From Modestobacter sp. (GTDB lineage Bacteria > Actinomycetota > Actinomycetes > Mycobacteriales > Geodermatophilaceae), in the NCBI GenBank assembly GCA_025965635.1, contig JAOPWO010000283.1, forward strand, positions 1-10,901: a stretch of 10,901 nucleotides of DNA, written 5' to 3'. Within the stretch, counting starts at the first letter, position 1. Every line of letters starts with the position of its first letter. A program made the position numbers and the translations under genes. Below are positions 1-6,297 of this stretch, one piece after another. The notes under the pieces are model-generated. The model made no database searches and was not told the DNA's origin. It was given only the letters and a program-made list of their open reading frames with translations.

Positions 1-528
1 TCGGTCCTGCAGCGCAAGGGCTGGCTCCGCCGCGACCCGAACCGGCCGCGAGCCCTGGACGTGCGTCTGCCCGGCGACACCCCGGCGGCCGACCCGGCCG
101 CGGCACTCGCCGGCTCGGGAGCGGCCGGCGGGCCGGACGTGGCCACCTCACCCGTCCCGACCTACGTGCCGCTGGTCGGCCGGATCGCCGCCGGTGGGCC
201 GGTGCTGGCCGAGCAGGCCGTGGAGGACGTGTTCCCCCTTCCCCGCGAACTGGTCGGCGAGGGCACCCTCTTCATGCTCAAGGTCACCGGTGACTCGATG
301 GTCGAGGCGGCCATCTGCGACGGCGACTGGGTCGTGGTCCGCCAGCAGCCGACGGCGGAGAACGGGGAGATCGTCGCGGCGATGATCGACGGCGAGGCGA
401 CCGTCAAGACCTACAAGCGCCGGGACGGCCACGTGTGGCTGCTGCCGCACAACCCGGCGTACGAACCGATCCCCGGCGACGACGCCACGGTGCTCGGCCG
501 GGTGGTCACCGTGCTGCGGCGGCTCTGA
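1..528 (+). CDS. lexA: LexA SOS repressor, 3' part (start lies upstream of window)
   Basis: This is the transcriptional repressor of the SOS DNA-damage regulon; it cleaves itself when stimulated by RecA filaments. The frame is open from base 1: the first 20 codons end the winged helix-turn-helix domain (QRKGWLRRDPNRPRALDV), so the GTG at 61 is internal and not a start. An Ala/Gly/Pro-rich linker follows (about 61-150), longer than in E. coli but common in actinobacteria. The S24 peptidase domain then starts at VPLVGRIAAGG. The expected Ala-Gly autocleavage bond lies between codons 190-192 and 193-195. The catalytic Ser is in TGDSM (codon 295-297) and the general-base Lys is in EATVKTYKR (codon 406-408). 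The C-terminus VLGRVVTVLRRL is typical. All catalytic residues are intact, so the protein should be functional. Its promoter and any LexA box lie outside the window. Confidence 0.97.
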   Translation, partial: SVLQRKGWLRRDPNRPRALDVRLPGDTPAADPAAALAGSGAAGGPDVATSPVPTYVPLVGRIAAGGPVLAEQAVEDVFPLPRELVGEGTLFMLKVTGDSMVEAAICDGDWVVVRQQPTAENGEIVAAMIDGEATVKTYKRRDGHVWLLPHNPAYEPIPGDDATVLGRVVTVLRRL

Positions 529-541
529 GCCCCCAGCGTCC

Positions 542-585
542 GGGCGGTCCGCCCAGGTCCTCGCCCGACCACCGGTCCGGCGGTG
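542..585. terminator. Weak possible bidirectional terminator between convergent genes
   Basis: The 58-bp gap between the lexA stop and the stop of the convergent propeller gene holds two short inverted repeats. One has 5-bp arms GGGCG/CGCCC around a 3-nt loop (542-554). The other has 5-bp arms CACCG/CGGTG around a 6-nt loop (570-585). Neither is followed by a T-tract. The position between convergent genes fits termination, but stems this short arise easily in GC-rich DNA. Confidence 0.25.
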
Positions 586-586
586 A

Positions 587-1648
587 TCAGGCGTCCCGTC
601 GGCGCAGCTTGCCCCACGTCCAGACGAGGACCGTGGCCACCGCAGCGGCCAGCGCCGCCGCCATGAACGGCGGCACCGTGCCGGTCCCGGCCGCGACAGC
701 TGTCGTCGGCTCGGCCGGGGCGACGGGGGTCCCCTGGGCCGTCTCACCGGTCACCGGCACCAGCGTGACCACCGACGGCAGGCCCTCCCCGGCCACCAAC
801 AGGTCGCGGCTGTTGGCCGCGAAGCTGATCGCCTCACCCTGCGGTGCCGCGGGGAGCGCCACCCGAACGGGCGTACCGTGCAGGGCCCCGATCACGTCCG
901 AGTCCGTCAGCGGCCAGACGTAGGCGTCGGTGTACGTCCGCAGCGCCAGCCGCTGCCCGTCCGCGGACACCGCTCCCCCGGTCACCATCAGCTGCCCGGC
1001 CCGGCCGACCGGTCCACCGGGAGTCCCGGTCAGGGTGAAGCCCAGCTCGGCGACCTTGGACATCGGCACGGTCGCCCCATCGGTGAGCACAGCGTCCGGG
1101 CGGTACACGGCGCTGGCCCCGAGCACCTCCTTGGTCACGAGGTACGGCGTCCCGTCCGGCGCCAGCAACAGGGCCTCGGCGTCGTGCGGACCGTCGGGAT
1201 AGGTCAGCCGGGTCAGCGAACTCCTGCCGTTGGCCTCCAGTCCGATCAGGGCCACGGTGGCGCGGTCCTGCCGGTTGTCGCCGATGTCGGCGAGCCAGAG
1301 GGTCCCGTCCGCGGCCAGCGCGAGGTCCTCGGGGTCGTACGGGTCGACGGCGGCCGACCGGACCTCGCCGACGGCGCAGGCCGCGTCGAGCACGAACACC
1401 TCGGCCTGCGACCCACCGTCGTTCATCGCCAGCAGTGTGCCGCCGGCGGTGGCCAGACCGGAGATCTCGGGCAGCCGAGGGTCGGCGATCTCGCACTGGG
1501 TGACCGGCGGGCCGTAGCCGCCTTCGGCCGCCTGCGCCGACACCGGCAGCACCGCCCAGATCACCGCCATCGGGACGACCGCCGGCACCCAGCCGGCGCG
1601 CGCACCCCGGCCGGCCAGGTCAGTCCGGGGAGGGACCTGGTCGGACAT
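587..1648 (-). CDS. Exported beta-propeller-like protein with C-terminal membrane anchor, function unknown
   Basis: The product has 353 residues. Residues 1-20 are Arg-containing, 21-40 are hydrophobic and end in SAQA, which fits a signal peptide cleaved after Ala40. Residues about 327-345 form a membrane helix followed by KLRRR, so the mature protein should sit outside the cell anchored by its C-terminus. A Pro/Thr/Ala-rich stalk (about 305-325) precedes the helix. The body shows repeated blade-like segments: PEISGLA (60-66), NDGG (76-79), DPEDLALAADG (105-115), ADIGDN (120-125) and DAEALLLAPDG (156-166). This acidic pattern resembles uncharacterised propeller families sometimes named NHL-like or esterase-like phytase. 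I infer a metal-binding or scaffolding propeller and assign no enzyme activity. Cys52 and Cys91 could form a disulphide. The start overlaps the PAP2 gene end by 29 bp, which suggests translational coupling and perhaps a shared envelope role. Confidence 0.8.
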   Translation of the reverse strand: MSDQVPPRTDLAGRGARAGWVPAVVPMAVIWAVLPVSAQAAEGGYGPPVTQCEIADPRLPEISGLATAGGTLLAMNDGGSQAEVFVLDAACAVGEVRSAAVDPYDPEDLALAADGTLWLADIGDNRQDRATVALIGLEANGRSSLTRLTYPDGPHDAEALLLAPDGTPYLVTKEVLGASAVYRPDAVLTDGATVPMSKVAELGFTLTGTPGGPVGRAGQLMVTGGAVSADGQRLALRTYTDAYVWPLTDSDVIGALHGTPVRVALPAAPQGEAISFAANSRDLLVAGEGLPSVVTLVPVTGETAQGTPVAPAEPTTAVAAGTGTVPPFMAAALAAAVATVLVWTWGKLRRRDA

Positions 1649-2366
1649 GCAGCCAGCGTGACAGCAGGTGCTCGTCGACGAGGTGAACCACGCCCAACAG
1701 CAGGACGCCGACCGCCGCCCCGACGACGGCGTCGGTGACCCAGTGGAAGTCCAGCGCCACCATGGCCACTCCGGTGGCCACCGGCCCCAGCAGGCTCAGC
1801 ACCCAGGCCGCCCGTTGCACCCGGTCGGGCAGGCCGAACTGGACCACCTGCCACCGGGCGACACCCCACATGATCACCGCGTTCGCCACGTGCCCGGACG
1901 GGTAGCTGGAGCCGTCCCGGTGGAAGAAGGAGCCCGGATAGGCCGGTGCGGTCCGCCCGGTGCCCCACTTGAAGGCGTAGACCACCGTGGTCAACAGGAC
2001 CAGCGCGACCAGCACGCGCACGACGGCCAACGGAACGGCCGCGCGCCGGCGCCAGACGAGCCACCCGACGAGGGCGGCCAGCACGATGAGGATGAACCCG
2101 CGTCCACCGGCCTGGGTGACCGCCCAGATCGGCCAGTAGGCGCCGGAGTCCCGCAGCTCCCAGGCGCTGACGACCTCGGAGACCCGCAGGTCCATCCGCT
2201 CCAGCCGGCCCCGGCTGAGCAGGTCGACGGTGACGACTGCCGCGAGCAGGGCGGCCAGCGTCAGCAGCCACCACGGAGGGCGGCCGACCCCGATCACCGG
2301 GCGGGCCGCCGGGCGGGACGGGTTGTCGGCCGGCTCCGCCGTCCGCTGTACCGCACCGCTGGCCAC
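1620..2366 (-). CDS. PAP2-superfamily integral membrane protein (lipid phosphatase-like), divergent motifs
   Basis: With the GTG start at 2364-2366 the product has 248 residues. Members of this superfamily dephosphorylate lipid phosphates such as phosphatidate or undecaprenyl pyrophosphate at the membrane. Hydrophobic segments lie at about 32-50, 89-105, 110-130, 161-178, 186-203 and 212-230, giving the usual six-helix layout. The second signature is clear (YPSGH, 155-159), and so is the third-motif His208 with Asp212 (HWVTD). The first motif reads KWGTGRTAP (133-141), so the Arg of K-x6-R-P is Ala140. The Ser-Arg before the third-motif His are Ala201-Met202. Activity is therefore uncertain. 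The start is ambiguous: GTG at 2297 gives 225 residues, and the open frame continues upstream into hflX, which is unlikely to be coding. No good Shine-Dalgarno is seen; a palindrome lies just upstream. Confidence 0.85.
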   Translation of the reverse strand: MASGAVQRTAEPADNPSRPAARPVIGVGRPPWWLLTLAALLAAVVTVDLLSRGRLERMDLRVSEVVSAWELRDSGAYWPIWAVTQAGGRGFILIVLAALVGWLVWRRRAAVPLAVVRVLVALVLLTTVVYAFKWGTGRTAPAYPGSFFHRDGSSYPSGHVANAVIMWGVARWQVVQFGLPDRVQRAAWVLSLLGPVATGVAMVALDFHWVTDAVVGAAVGVLLLGVVHLVDEHLLSRWLHVRPGPSPD

Positions 2367-2369
2367 GGC

Positions 2370-2391
2370 GTCACGGTACCGGCACCGTGAC
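2370..2391. promoter_or_regulatory. Perfect inverted repeat just upstream of the PAP2 gene, candidate operator
   Basis: The 8-bp arms GTCACGGT and ACCGTGAC match perfectly around the 6-nt spacer ACCGGC. The element ends 3 bp before the proposed GTG start of the PAP2 gene and so covers the place where a ribosome binding site or, for a leaderless transcript, a promoter would lie. It could be a repressor operator or an RNA hairpin hiding the start. I do not recognise a specific regulator site. Confidence 0.4.
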
Positions 2392-2459
2392 CTGTTCGTG
2401 ATCGTCTTCGTCGCGCCCCGCCCGGGTGGGACCCGGCAGCGGCCGACCGCGGACGCACG

Positions 2460-2492
2460 ACGGCCCGGGTCGCGCGCAGCGACCCGGGCCGT
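2460..2492 (-). terminator. Strong GC-rich hairpin terminator downstream of hflX
   Basis: Arms at 2461-2473 and 2479-2491 are a perfect 13-bp complement (starting CGGCCCGGG) around a 5-nt loop, extended by one A-T pair at 2460/2492. The hairpin starts 16 bp after the hflX stop codon on the minus strand. No T-tract follows, as is usual for actinobacterial terminators. A smaller 6-bp hairpin (2422-2436, arms CCGGGT/ACCCGG) lies further downstream. Together they should insulate hflX from the PAP2 gene. Confidence 0.75.
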
Positions 2493-2508
2493 TCGGTGTG
2501 CGTGCTGC

Positions 2509-4044
2509 TCAGCCGATCTGCGCGCCGTACTCCTCGAGCGCAGCCGCCAGGCCGGCATCGACCCGTGCGGTGAGCCGGGTGCCCTCGGCGGCGTGCTCCT
2601 CGGTGAGGACCTCGCCGTCCCGGTGCACCCGGGCGACGAGGTCGCCGCGGTCGTAGGGCACCAGTACGTCCACATCGACCGCGGGGTGCGGCAACCGGGC
2701 GGCGATGACGTCGCGCAGCGCGTCGATGCCCTCGCCGGTGCGGGCGGAGACCCACATGGCGCCGGGCAGCGCCTGGCGGAGCGCCAGCACGTCGTCCTCC
2801 GTCATGGCGTCGACCTTGTTCACCACGATCAGCTCGGGCACCGCCGCGGCGTCGATCTCGCGGAGCACCACCCGCACGGCGTCGATCTGGCCGAGCGGGT
2901 CGGCGTCGGAGCCGTCCACGATGTGCAGCAGCAGGTCGGCCGCGGCCACCTCCTCCAGCGTCGACCGGAAGGCGTCGACGAGCTGGTGCGGCAGGTGACG
3001 TACGAAGCCGACCGTGTCGGTCATCGTGTACTCGCGGCCCTCCGGCGTCTGCGTGCGGCGGACGGTCGGGTCCAGGGTCGCGAACAGCGCGTCCTGGACC
3101 AGCACCCCGGCGTCGGTGAGCCGGTTGAGCAGGCTCGACTTGCCGGCGTTGGTGTACCCGGCGATCGCCACGCTCGGCGTGGCGTTGCGGTCGCGGGAGT
3201 TGCGCTGCGTGGCCCGCGCCGTCGCCATCCCGGCGATCTCCTTGCGGAGCTTGCTCACCCGGGACCGGATGCGCCGACGATCGGTCTCGATCTTGGTCTC
3301 ACCGGGGCCGCGGGTACCGATGCCGCCACCTCCGGCGACGCGGCCACCGGCCTGCCGGCTCAGCGACTCACCCCAGCCGCGCAGCCGCGGCAGCATGTAC
3401 TGCATCTGCGCCAGCTCGACCTGGGCCTTGCCCTCCCGGCTGGTCGCGTGCTGGGCGAAGATGTCCAGGATCAGTGCGGTCCGGTCGACCACCTTGACCT
3501 TGAGCACCTTCTCCAGCTGGTTCAGCTGGCCGGGAGTGAGCTCACCGTCGAACACGACGGTGTCGGCGCCGGTGTCGGCCACGATGTCGCGGATCTCGTT
3601 GGCCTTGCCCGAGCCCACGTAGGTGGCCGGATCGGGCTTGTCGCGCCGCTGCACCAGTGCCTCGAGAACCTCCGAGCCGGCGGTCTCTGCCAGCGCGGCC
3701 AGCTCGACGAGCGAGCGCTGGGCGTCGGCCGCCGTCCCCTCGGTCCAGACGCCGACCAGCACCACCCGCTCCAGGCGGAGCTGGCGGTACTCGACCTCGG
3801 TGACGTCGGTGAGCTCGGTGCCCAGCCCGGCGACGCGGCGCAGGGCACCGCGCTCCTCGAGGGCGTAGGACCCGGTGGTGTCGTCCGGTGCGTCCCAGTT
3901 GCCGGCCGGGGCCGGGCGGGTGTCCCCGCGGGCGTCGCCGGTCTGGTCGACCACGGGCTCCTCGGGAGCGGGTGCGGGCTGGGCGGCCTCGTCGGCGCGC
4001 GCGTCCGCCTCGGCCGGGAGGGCTCGGTCTTGGGCTGTTGTCAT
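2509..4044 (-). CDS. hflX: GTPase HflX, ribosome-associated
   Basis: HflX is a GTPase that binds the 50S subunit and splits stalled or stress-inactivated 70S ribosomes. From ATG 4044 the product has 511 residues. Residues 1-75 are an Ala/Pro/Asp-rich, probably disordered extension; the HflX N-terminal domain spans about 85-235 (YVGSGKANEI at 142-151). The diagnostic Gly-rich linker and helical arm are at 233-270 (GGGGIGTRGPGETKIETDRR). The G domain has G1 GYTNAGKS (296-303), G3 DTVGF (343-347), G4 NKVD (409-412) and G5 SAR (433-435), all intact. A C-terminal domain runs to 511. An in-frame upstream ATG at 4095 would add 17 residues. The 4044 start has GGAG only 3 nt away; 4095 has no Shine-Dalgarno but could be leaderless. 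The gene is monocistronic, with a terminator behind it. Confidence 0.96.
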   Translation of the reverse strand: MTTAQDRALPAEADARADEAAQPAPAPEEPVVDQTGDARGDTRPAPAGNWDAPDDTTGSYALEERGALRRVAGLGTELTDVTEVEYRQLRLERVVLVGVWTEGTAADAQRSLVELAALAETAGSEVLEALVQRRDKPDPATYVGSGKANEIRDIVADTGADTVVFDGELTPGQLNQLEKVLKVKVVDRTALILDIFAQHATSREGKAQVELAQMQYMLPRLRGWGESLSRQAGGRVAGGGGIGTRGPGETKIETDRRRIRSRVSKLRKEIAGMATARATQRNSRDRNATPSVAIAGYTNAGKSSLLNRLTDAGVLVQDALFATLDPTVRRTQTPEGREYTMTDTVGFVRHLPHQLVDAFRSTLEEVAAADLLLHIVDGSDADPLGQIDAVRVVLREIDAAAVPELIVVNKVDAMTEDDVLALRQALPGAMWVSARTGEGIDALRDVIAARLPHPAVDVDVLVPYDRGDLVARVHRDGEVLTEEHAAEGTRLTARVDAGLAAALEEYGAQIG

Positions 4045-4060
4045 CGTCTCCAGCGTTGCA

Positions 4061-4079
4061 TGCCCCGTCGAACGGGGCA
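4061..4079. promoter_or_regulatory. Hairpin between the two candidate hflX starts
   Basis: Perfect 8-bp arms TGCCCCGT and ACGGGGCA flank the 3-nt loop CGA. On the hflX transcript it lies 17-35 nt upstream of the ATG at 4044 and downstream of the alternative ATG at 4095. It could be a 5' untranslated-region hairpin or an operator. It contains TCGAAC but not the matching GTTCGA half at the spacing of an actinobacterial LexA box, so I do not call it one. Confidence 0.35.
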
Positions 4080-4100
4080 CCTGTGTTGTTGTCATCGCCC

Positions 4101-4128
4101 GGTACAACACCGCAGATCTCCCGGTGAA
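4101..4128 (-). promoter_or_regulatory. Possible hflX promoter
   Basis: On the minus strand TTCACC (4128-4123) is followed after 16 nt by TGTACC (4106-4101), or after 15 nt by TTGTAC. Transcription would begin near 4095, the upstream hflX ATG. This is also the least GC-rich piece of the intergenic region. The match to consensus is partial, so confidence is low. Confidence 0.25.
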
Positions 4129-4151
4129 TCCCGGGCCGGCGGGACGACGCG

Positions 4152-4178
4152 CGCTCGCCGGGTCCAGGGGGGCGAGCG
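4152..4178. repeat. Inverted repeat in the hflX / small-ORF divergent intergenic region
   Basis: Eight-bp perfect arms CGCTCGCC and GGCGAGCG flank an 11-nt loop. It lies roughly midway between the divergent hflX and acidic-ORF starts. It may be a regulatory site or chance in GC-rich DNA; I cannot decide which. Confidence 0.3.
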
Positions 4179-4245
4179 GCTGACCGGCGCGGCCGGGTTG
4201 CCGGGCGGACGGCCGGGTAGGGCTCCTGGGCAGTTGACCGCTGTC

Positions 4246-4255
4246 GAGGGAAGGA
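4246..4255 (+). promoter_or_regulatory. Ribosome binding site of the 59-residue ORF
   Basis: The purine-rich run GAGGGAAGGA ends 6 nt before the ATG at 4262. It is the clearest Shine-Dalgarno sequence in the window and is a main reason for accepting the small ORF as a gene. Confidence 0.6.
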
Positions 4256-4261
4256 CCCCGG

Positions 4262-4441
4262 ATGAGCACCACCTCCGACGAGGAGATCGACGACCCCGGC
4301 CGCGACCCGAAGGGCCTGTCCGTGCCGCGCAACCCGCTGGGCGGCGCGGACCAGGACTCCGGCCAGGGAGCCCCTCGTGGCGACGACGGGGACGCACCCG
4401 GCGACCACGACGCGGCGGCGGGCGGCGCGGCCCAGCCCTGA
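4262..4441 (+). CDS. Small highly acidic protein, 59 residues, unknown function
   Basis: I do not recognise this product. The reading frame runs from ATG to TGA for 60 codons. It contains 11 Asp and 2 Glu against 3 Arg and 1 Lys, so it is strongly acidic. It has no Cys, Phe, Trp or Tyr and no hydrophobic stretch, so it is probably disordered and cytoplasmic. The central piece KGLSVPRNPLGGA (17-29) is the most ordered-looking and could be a short binding motif. Coding support comes from G or C at the third position in 55 of 59 codons and from a well-spaced ribosome binding site. It is divergent from hflX and its stop lies 6 bp from the convergent dapF stop. It fills what would otherwise be a gap of about 400 bp between hflX and dapF. 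Inference: a lineage-specific small protein. Confidence 0.65.
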   Translation: MSTTSDEEIDDPGRDPKGLSVPRNPLGGADQDSGQGAPRGDDGDAPGDHDAAAGGAAQP

Positions 4442-4447
4442 CCGGGC

Positions 4448-5335
4448 TCAGCCGGCGAGCCACTCCCCGGTCAGCGTCCCGGCGCTGACCACGACGGCCG
4501 GACCGCCGAGGATGGTGGTCCGGCCGTCGAACCGGACGCTGAGCCGGCCGCCCGGCACGTCCACCGCGACGGTGCCGGTCGTCGCTCCGGTGGCGGCGAG
4601 GGCGGCATGGGCCACCGCGCACGCTCCGGTGCCGCAGGAGCGGGTCTCGCCCACCCCGCGCTCGTACACCCGCATCCGCACGTACGGGCCCACCGACCCG
4701 GCGGGCAGCACGTTGACCACCTCGACGTTGACGCCCACGGGGAACATCCCGGGGTCGACGACGGGCAGCTCGGTGAGGTCGAGGTCGCCGACCGGGACGT
4801 CGGTGAGGCACACCAGGTGGGGATTGCCCATCGAGACCCCGAGACCACCCAGTCGGCGGCCGCCGACCACCGCCGCCCCGCGGCCCAACTCACGGGCGGG
4901 CCCCATGTCCACCCAGTAGCCACCCTCAGGTCGTGCGCCGACCCGCCGCGGTCCGCCGCGGGTGCCGACCAGGACGCCGGCCTCCGCCCCCGCCGGGTCG
5001 AGCAGCCCCTCGGCGAGCAGCACGTGCAGGAACAACCGGATGCCGTTGCCGCACATCTCCGCGTGCGAGCCGTCGGCGTTGCGGTGGTCCATGAACCACT
5101 CGCACTGCGGCAGCGCCTCCCCGAGCGCGTCGCGGGCGTCCGGGACGTGCGCGCTGCGCACCACCCGCAGGACGCCGTCGCCGCCGAGGCCGGCCCGTCG
5201 GTCGCAGAGTCGCCGGACGAGCGCGGCGTCCAGCCGGGACTCCGGCCACGCCGTCCCGTCGGGGTCGGGCAGCACGACGAAGTCGTTCTCCGTGCCGTGC
5301 CCCTGCAGCACCCGCGGACCCACGCTCTCGCTCAC
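4448..5335 (-). CDS. dapF: Diaminopimelate epimerase
   Basis: DapF interconverts LL- and meso-diaminopimelate in the cytoplasm, the step that supplies meso-DAP for peptidoglycan and lysine. It is a PLP-independent, two-base enzyme. The product has 295 residues, a little over the usual 270-280. The N-terminal signature GHGTENDFVVL is at 12-22. The first catalytic Cys95 is in AEMCGNGIRLF, and the second, Cys234, is in TRSCGTGACAVA. NPH (171-173) and GVNVEVV (201-207) line the substrate pocket in the family, and all are present. The start is GTG 5333-5335, which shares GTGA with the miaA stop (4-bp overlap). A GAGGA run directly abuts it, so the GTG at 5321-5323 (291 residues), about 11 nt downstream, is also possible. 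It is the last gene of the dioxygenase-like/miaA/dapF operon. Near its 3' end two inverted repeats are embedded in the coding sequence. Confidence 0.97.
   Translation of the reverse strand: MSESVGPRVLQGHGTENDFVVLPDPDGTAWPESRLDAALVRRLCDRRAGLGGDGVLRVVRSAHVPDARDALGEALPQCEWFMDHRNADGSHAEMCGNGIRLFLHVLLAEGLLDPAGAEAGVLVGTRGGPRRVGARPEGGYWVDMGPARELGRGAAVVGGRRLGGLGVSMGNPHLVCLTDVPVGDLDLTELPVVDPGMFPVGVNVEVVNVLPAGSVGPYVRMRVYERGVGETRSCGTGACAVAHAALAATGATTGTVAVDVPGGRLSVRFDGRTTILGGPAVVVSAGTLTGEWLAG
4469..4529. terminator. Two adjacent hairpins inside the 3' end of dapF, possible terminator for the small plus-strand ORF
   Basis: The first inverted repeat (4469-4490) has perfect 8-bp arms GGTCAGCG/CGCTGACC with a 6-nt loop. 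The second (4492-4529) has perfect 13-bp arms, CGACGGCCGGACC and its complement; G-T and G-C pairs can extend the stem inward to a 4-nt loop (4509-4512). Read on the plus strand they begin 28 nt after the acidic ORF stop, as a terminator would. On the minus strand they lie within the last 27 codons of dapF. No T-tract is present. Confidence 0.4.
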
Positions 5336-6297
5336 TCCTCGATCGTACGGTCGGCCGGCGGTGCGCCCGAGCCGGCGAGCAGCTCCAGCACCCGCTCGGC
5401 CAGGTCCGGGCGCGCGGCGTCGAACCAGGTGGTGGCGGGGTCACGGCGGAACCACGACCGCTGCCGGCGGACGAACCGCCGGGTGGTGGTCACCGTCCGC
5501 TCCCGCGCCTCCGCCGGGGTGAGCACGCCGTCGAACTGCTGCAGCACCTGCGCGTAGCCCAGCGCGCGGGAGGCGGTGGGCCCTTCGCGCAACCCGGCGG
5601 CGTCCAGGGCGGCCACCTCGTCGACGAAGCCGGCCACCCACATCCGCTCCACCCGGGCCGCCACCCGGTCGTCGAGGTCCTCGACCGCGCGGTCCAGGCC
5701 CACGGTGACCGCCGGGTAGTGCGGCCGGGGATCGGGCATCACCGCGGTGAACGGCCGGCCGGTCAGCTCGACGACCTCCAGCGCCCGCACCAGCCGTCGG
5801 CCGTTGCTCGGGAGGATCGCCGCCGCGGCGGCGGGGTCGACGACGGCCAGCCGGGCGTGCAGCGCGGCCGGTCCCCCCTCGGCCAGTTCGCCCTCCAGCC
5901 GGGCCCGCACGGCCGCGTCCGTGCCGGGGAAGTCCAGCTCGTCGAGGACGGCGCGGACGTAGAGCCCCGAACCGCCGACCAGCAGCGGCACCACGCCGGC
6001 GGCGCGCAGCCGGTCGATCTCGGTCCGCGCGCGCAGCCGGTACTCGGCCACCGACGCCGGCTCGCGCACGTGCCACAGATCGAGCAGGTGGTGCGGCACC
6101 CCCGCGCGCTCGGCCAGGTCGGGCTTCGCCGTCCCGATGTCCATGCCGCGGTAGAGCTGCATGGAGTCGGCGTTGACCACCTCACCCCCCAGCCGCTGGG
6201 CGAGCGCGACCGCCAGCGCGGTCTTGCCGGTCGCGGTCGGGCCGACGACGGCGACCACCGGCGGGACGCCGCCGTCCGTGGGGAGAGCGCCGGTCAC
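5332..6297 (-). CDS. miaA: tRNA dimethylallyltransferase (tRNA A37 isopentenyltransferase)
   Basis: MiaA transfers the dimethylallyl group of DMAPP to N6 of A37 in tRNAs reading codons that start with U, giving i6A37. From the GTG at 6297 the product has 321 residues, the usual length. It has the Walker A loop GPTATGKT (19-26), the DSMQLYRGMDIGTAKP segment (44-59) with the catalytic Asp, VPHHLLD (67-73) and GGSGLYVRA (108-116). The insertion domain is about 118-205, followed by the C-terminal TTRRFVRRQRSWFRRD tRNA/DMAPP-binding stretch (271-286). All key elements are intact. The start shares GTGA with the stop of the upstream dioxygenase-like gene, and its own stop overlaps the dapF start the same way, so translation is probably coupled along the operon. 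The open frame extends further upstream, but that part overlaps the neighbouring gene. Its product is the substrate for MiaB, encoded at the right end of the window. Confidence 0.97.
   Translation of the reverse strand: MTGALPTDGGVPPVVAVVGPTATGKTALAVALAQRLGGEVVNADSMQLYRGMDIGTAKPDLAERAGVPHHLLDLWHVREPASVAEYRLRARTEIDRLRAAGVVPLLVGGSGLYVRAVLDELDFPGTDAAVRARLEGELAEGGPAALHARLAVVDPAAAAAILPSNGRRLVRALEVVELTGRPFTAVMPDPRPHYPAVTVGLDRAVEDLDDRVAARVERMWVAGFVDEVAALDAAGLREGPTASRALGYAQVLQQFDGVLTPAEARERTVTTTRRFVRRQRSWFRRDPATTWFDAARPDLAERVLELLAGSGAPPADRTIEE

Noticed and set aside
2367..2675. N-terminal extension of the PAP2 frame to 2675
   Set aside because: It would overlap the hflX 3' end and its terminator. 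The added residues are Arg/Ser/Thr-rich with no membrane character, unlike the rest of the protein.
4066..4073. Possible LexA (SOS) box near hflX
   Set aside because: Only the TCGAAC half is present; the second GTTCGA half at the usual spacing is missing. Similar half-sites occur inside miaA (near 5418).
4198..4223. TTGCCG...TAGGGC as a promoter for the small acidic ORF
   Set aside because: The spacer is only 14 nt and the -10 element lacks the final T, so the match is too poor to list as a feature.
2230..4488. Long plus-strand open frame of about 750 codons spanning hflX
   Set aside because: It is antisense to a clear hflX with all GTPase motifs. Its translation is rich in Arg, Gly, His and Val with no recognisable domain, as expected for the shadow frame of a high-GC gene.
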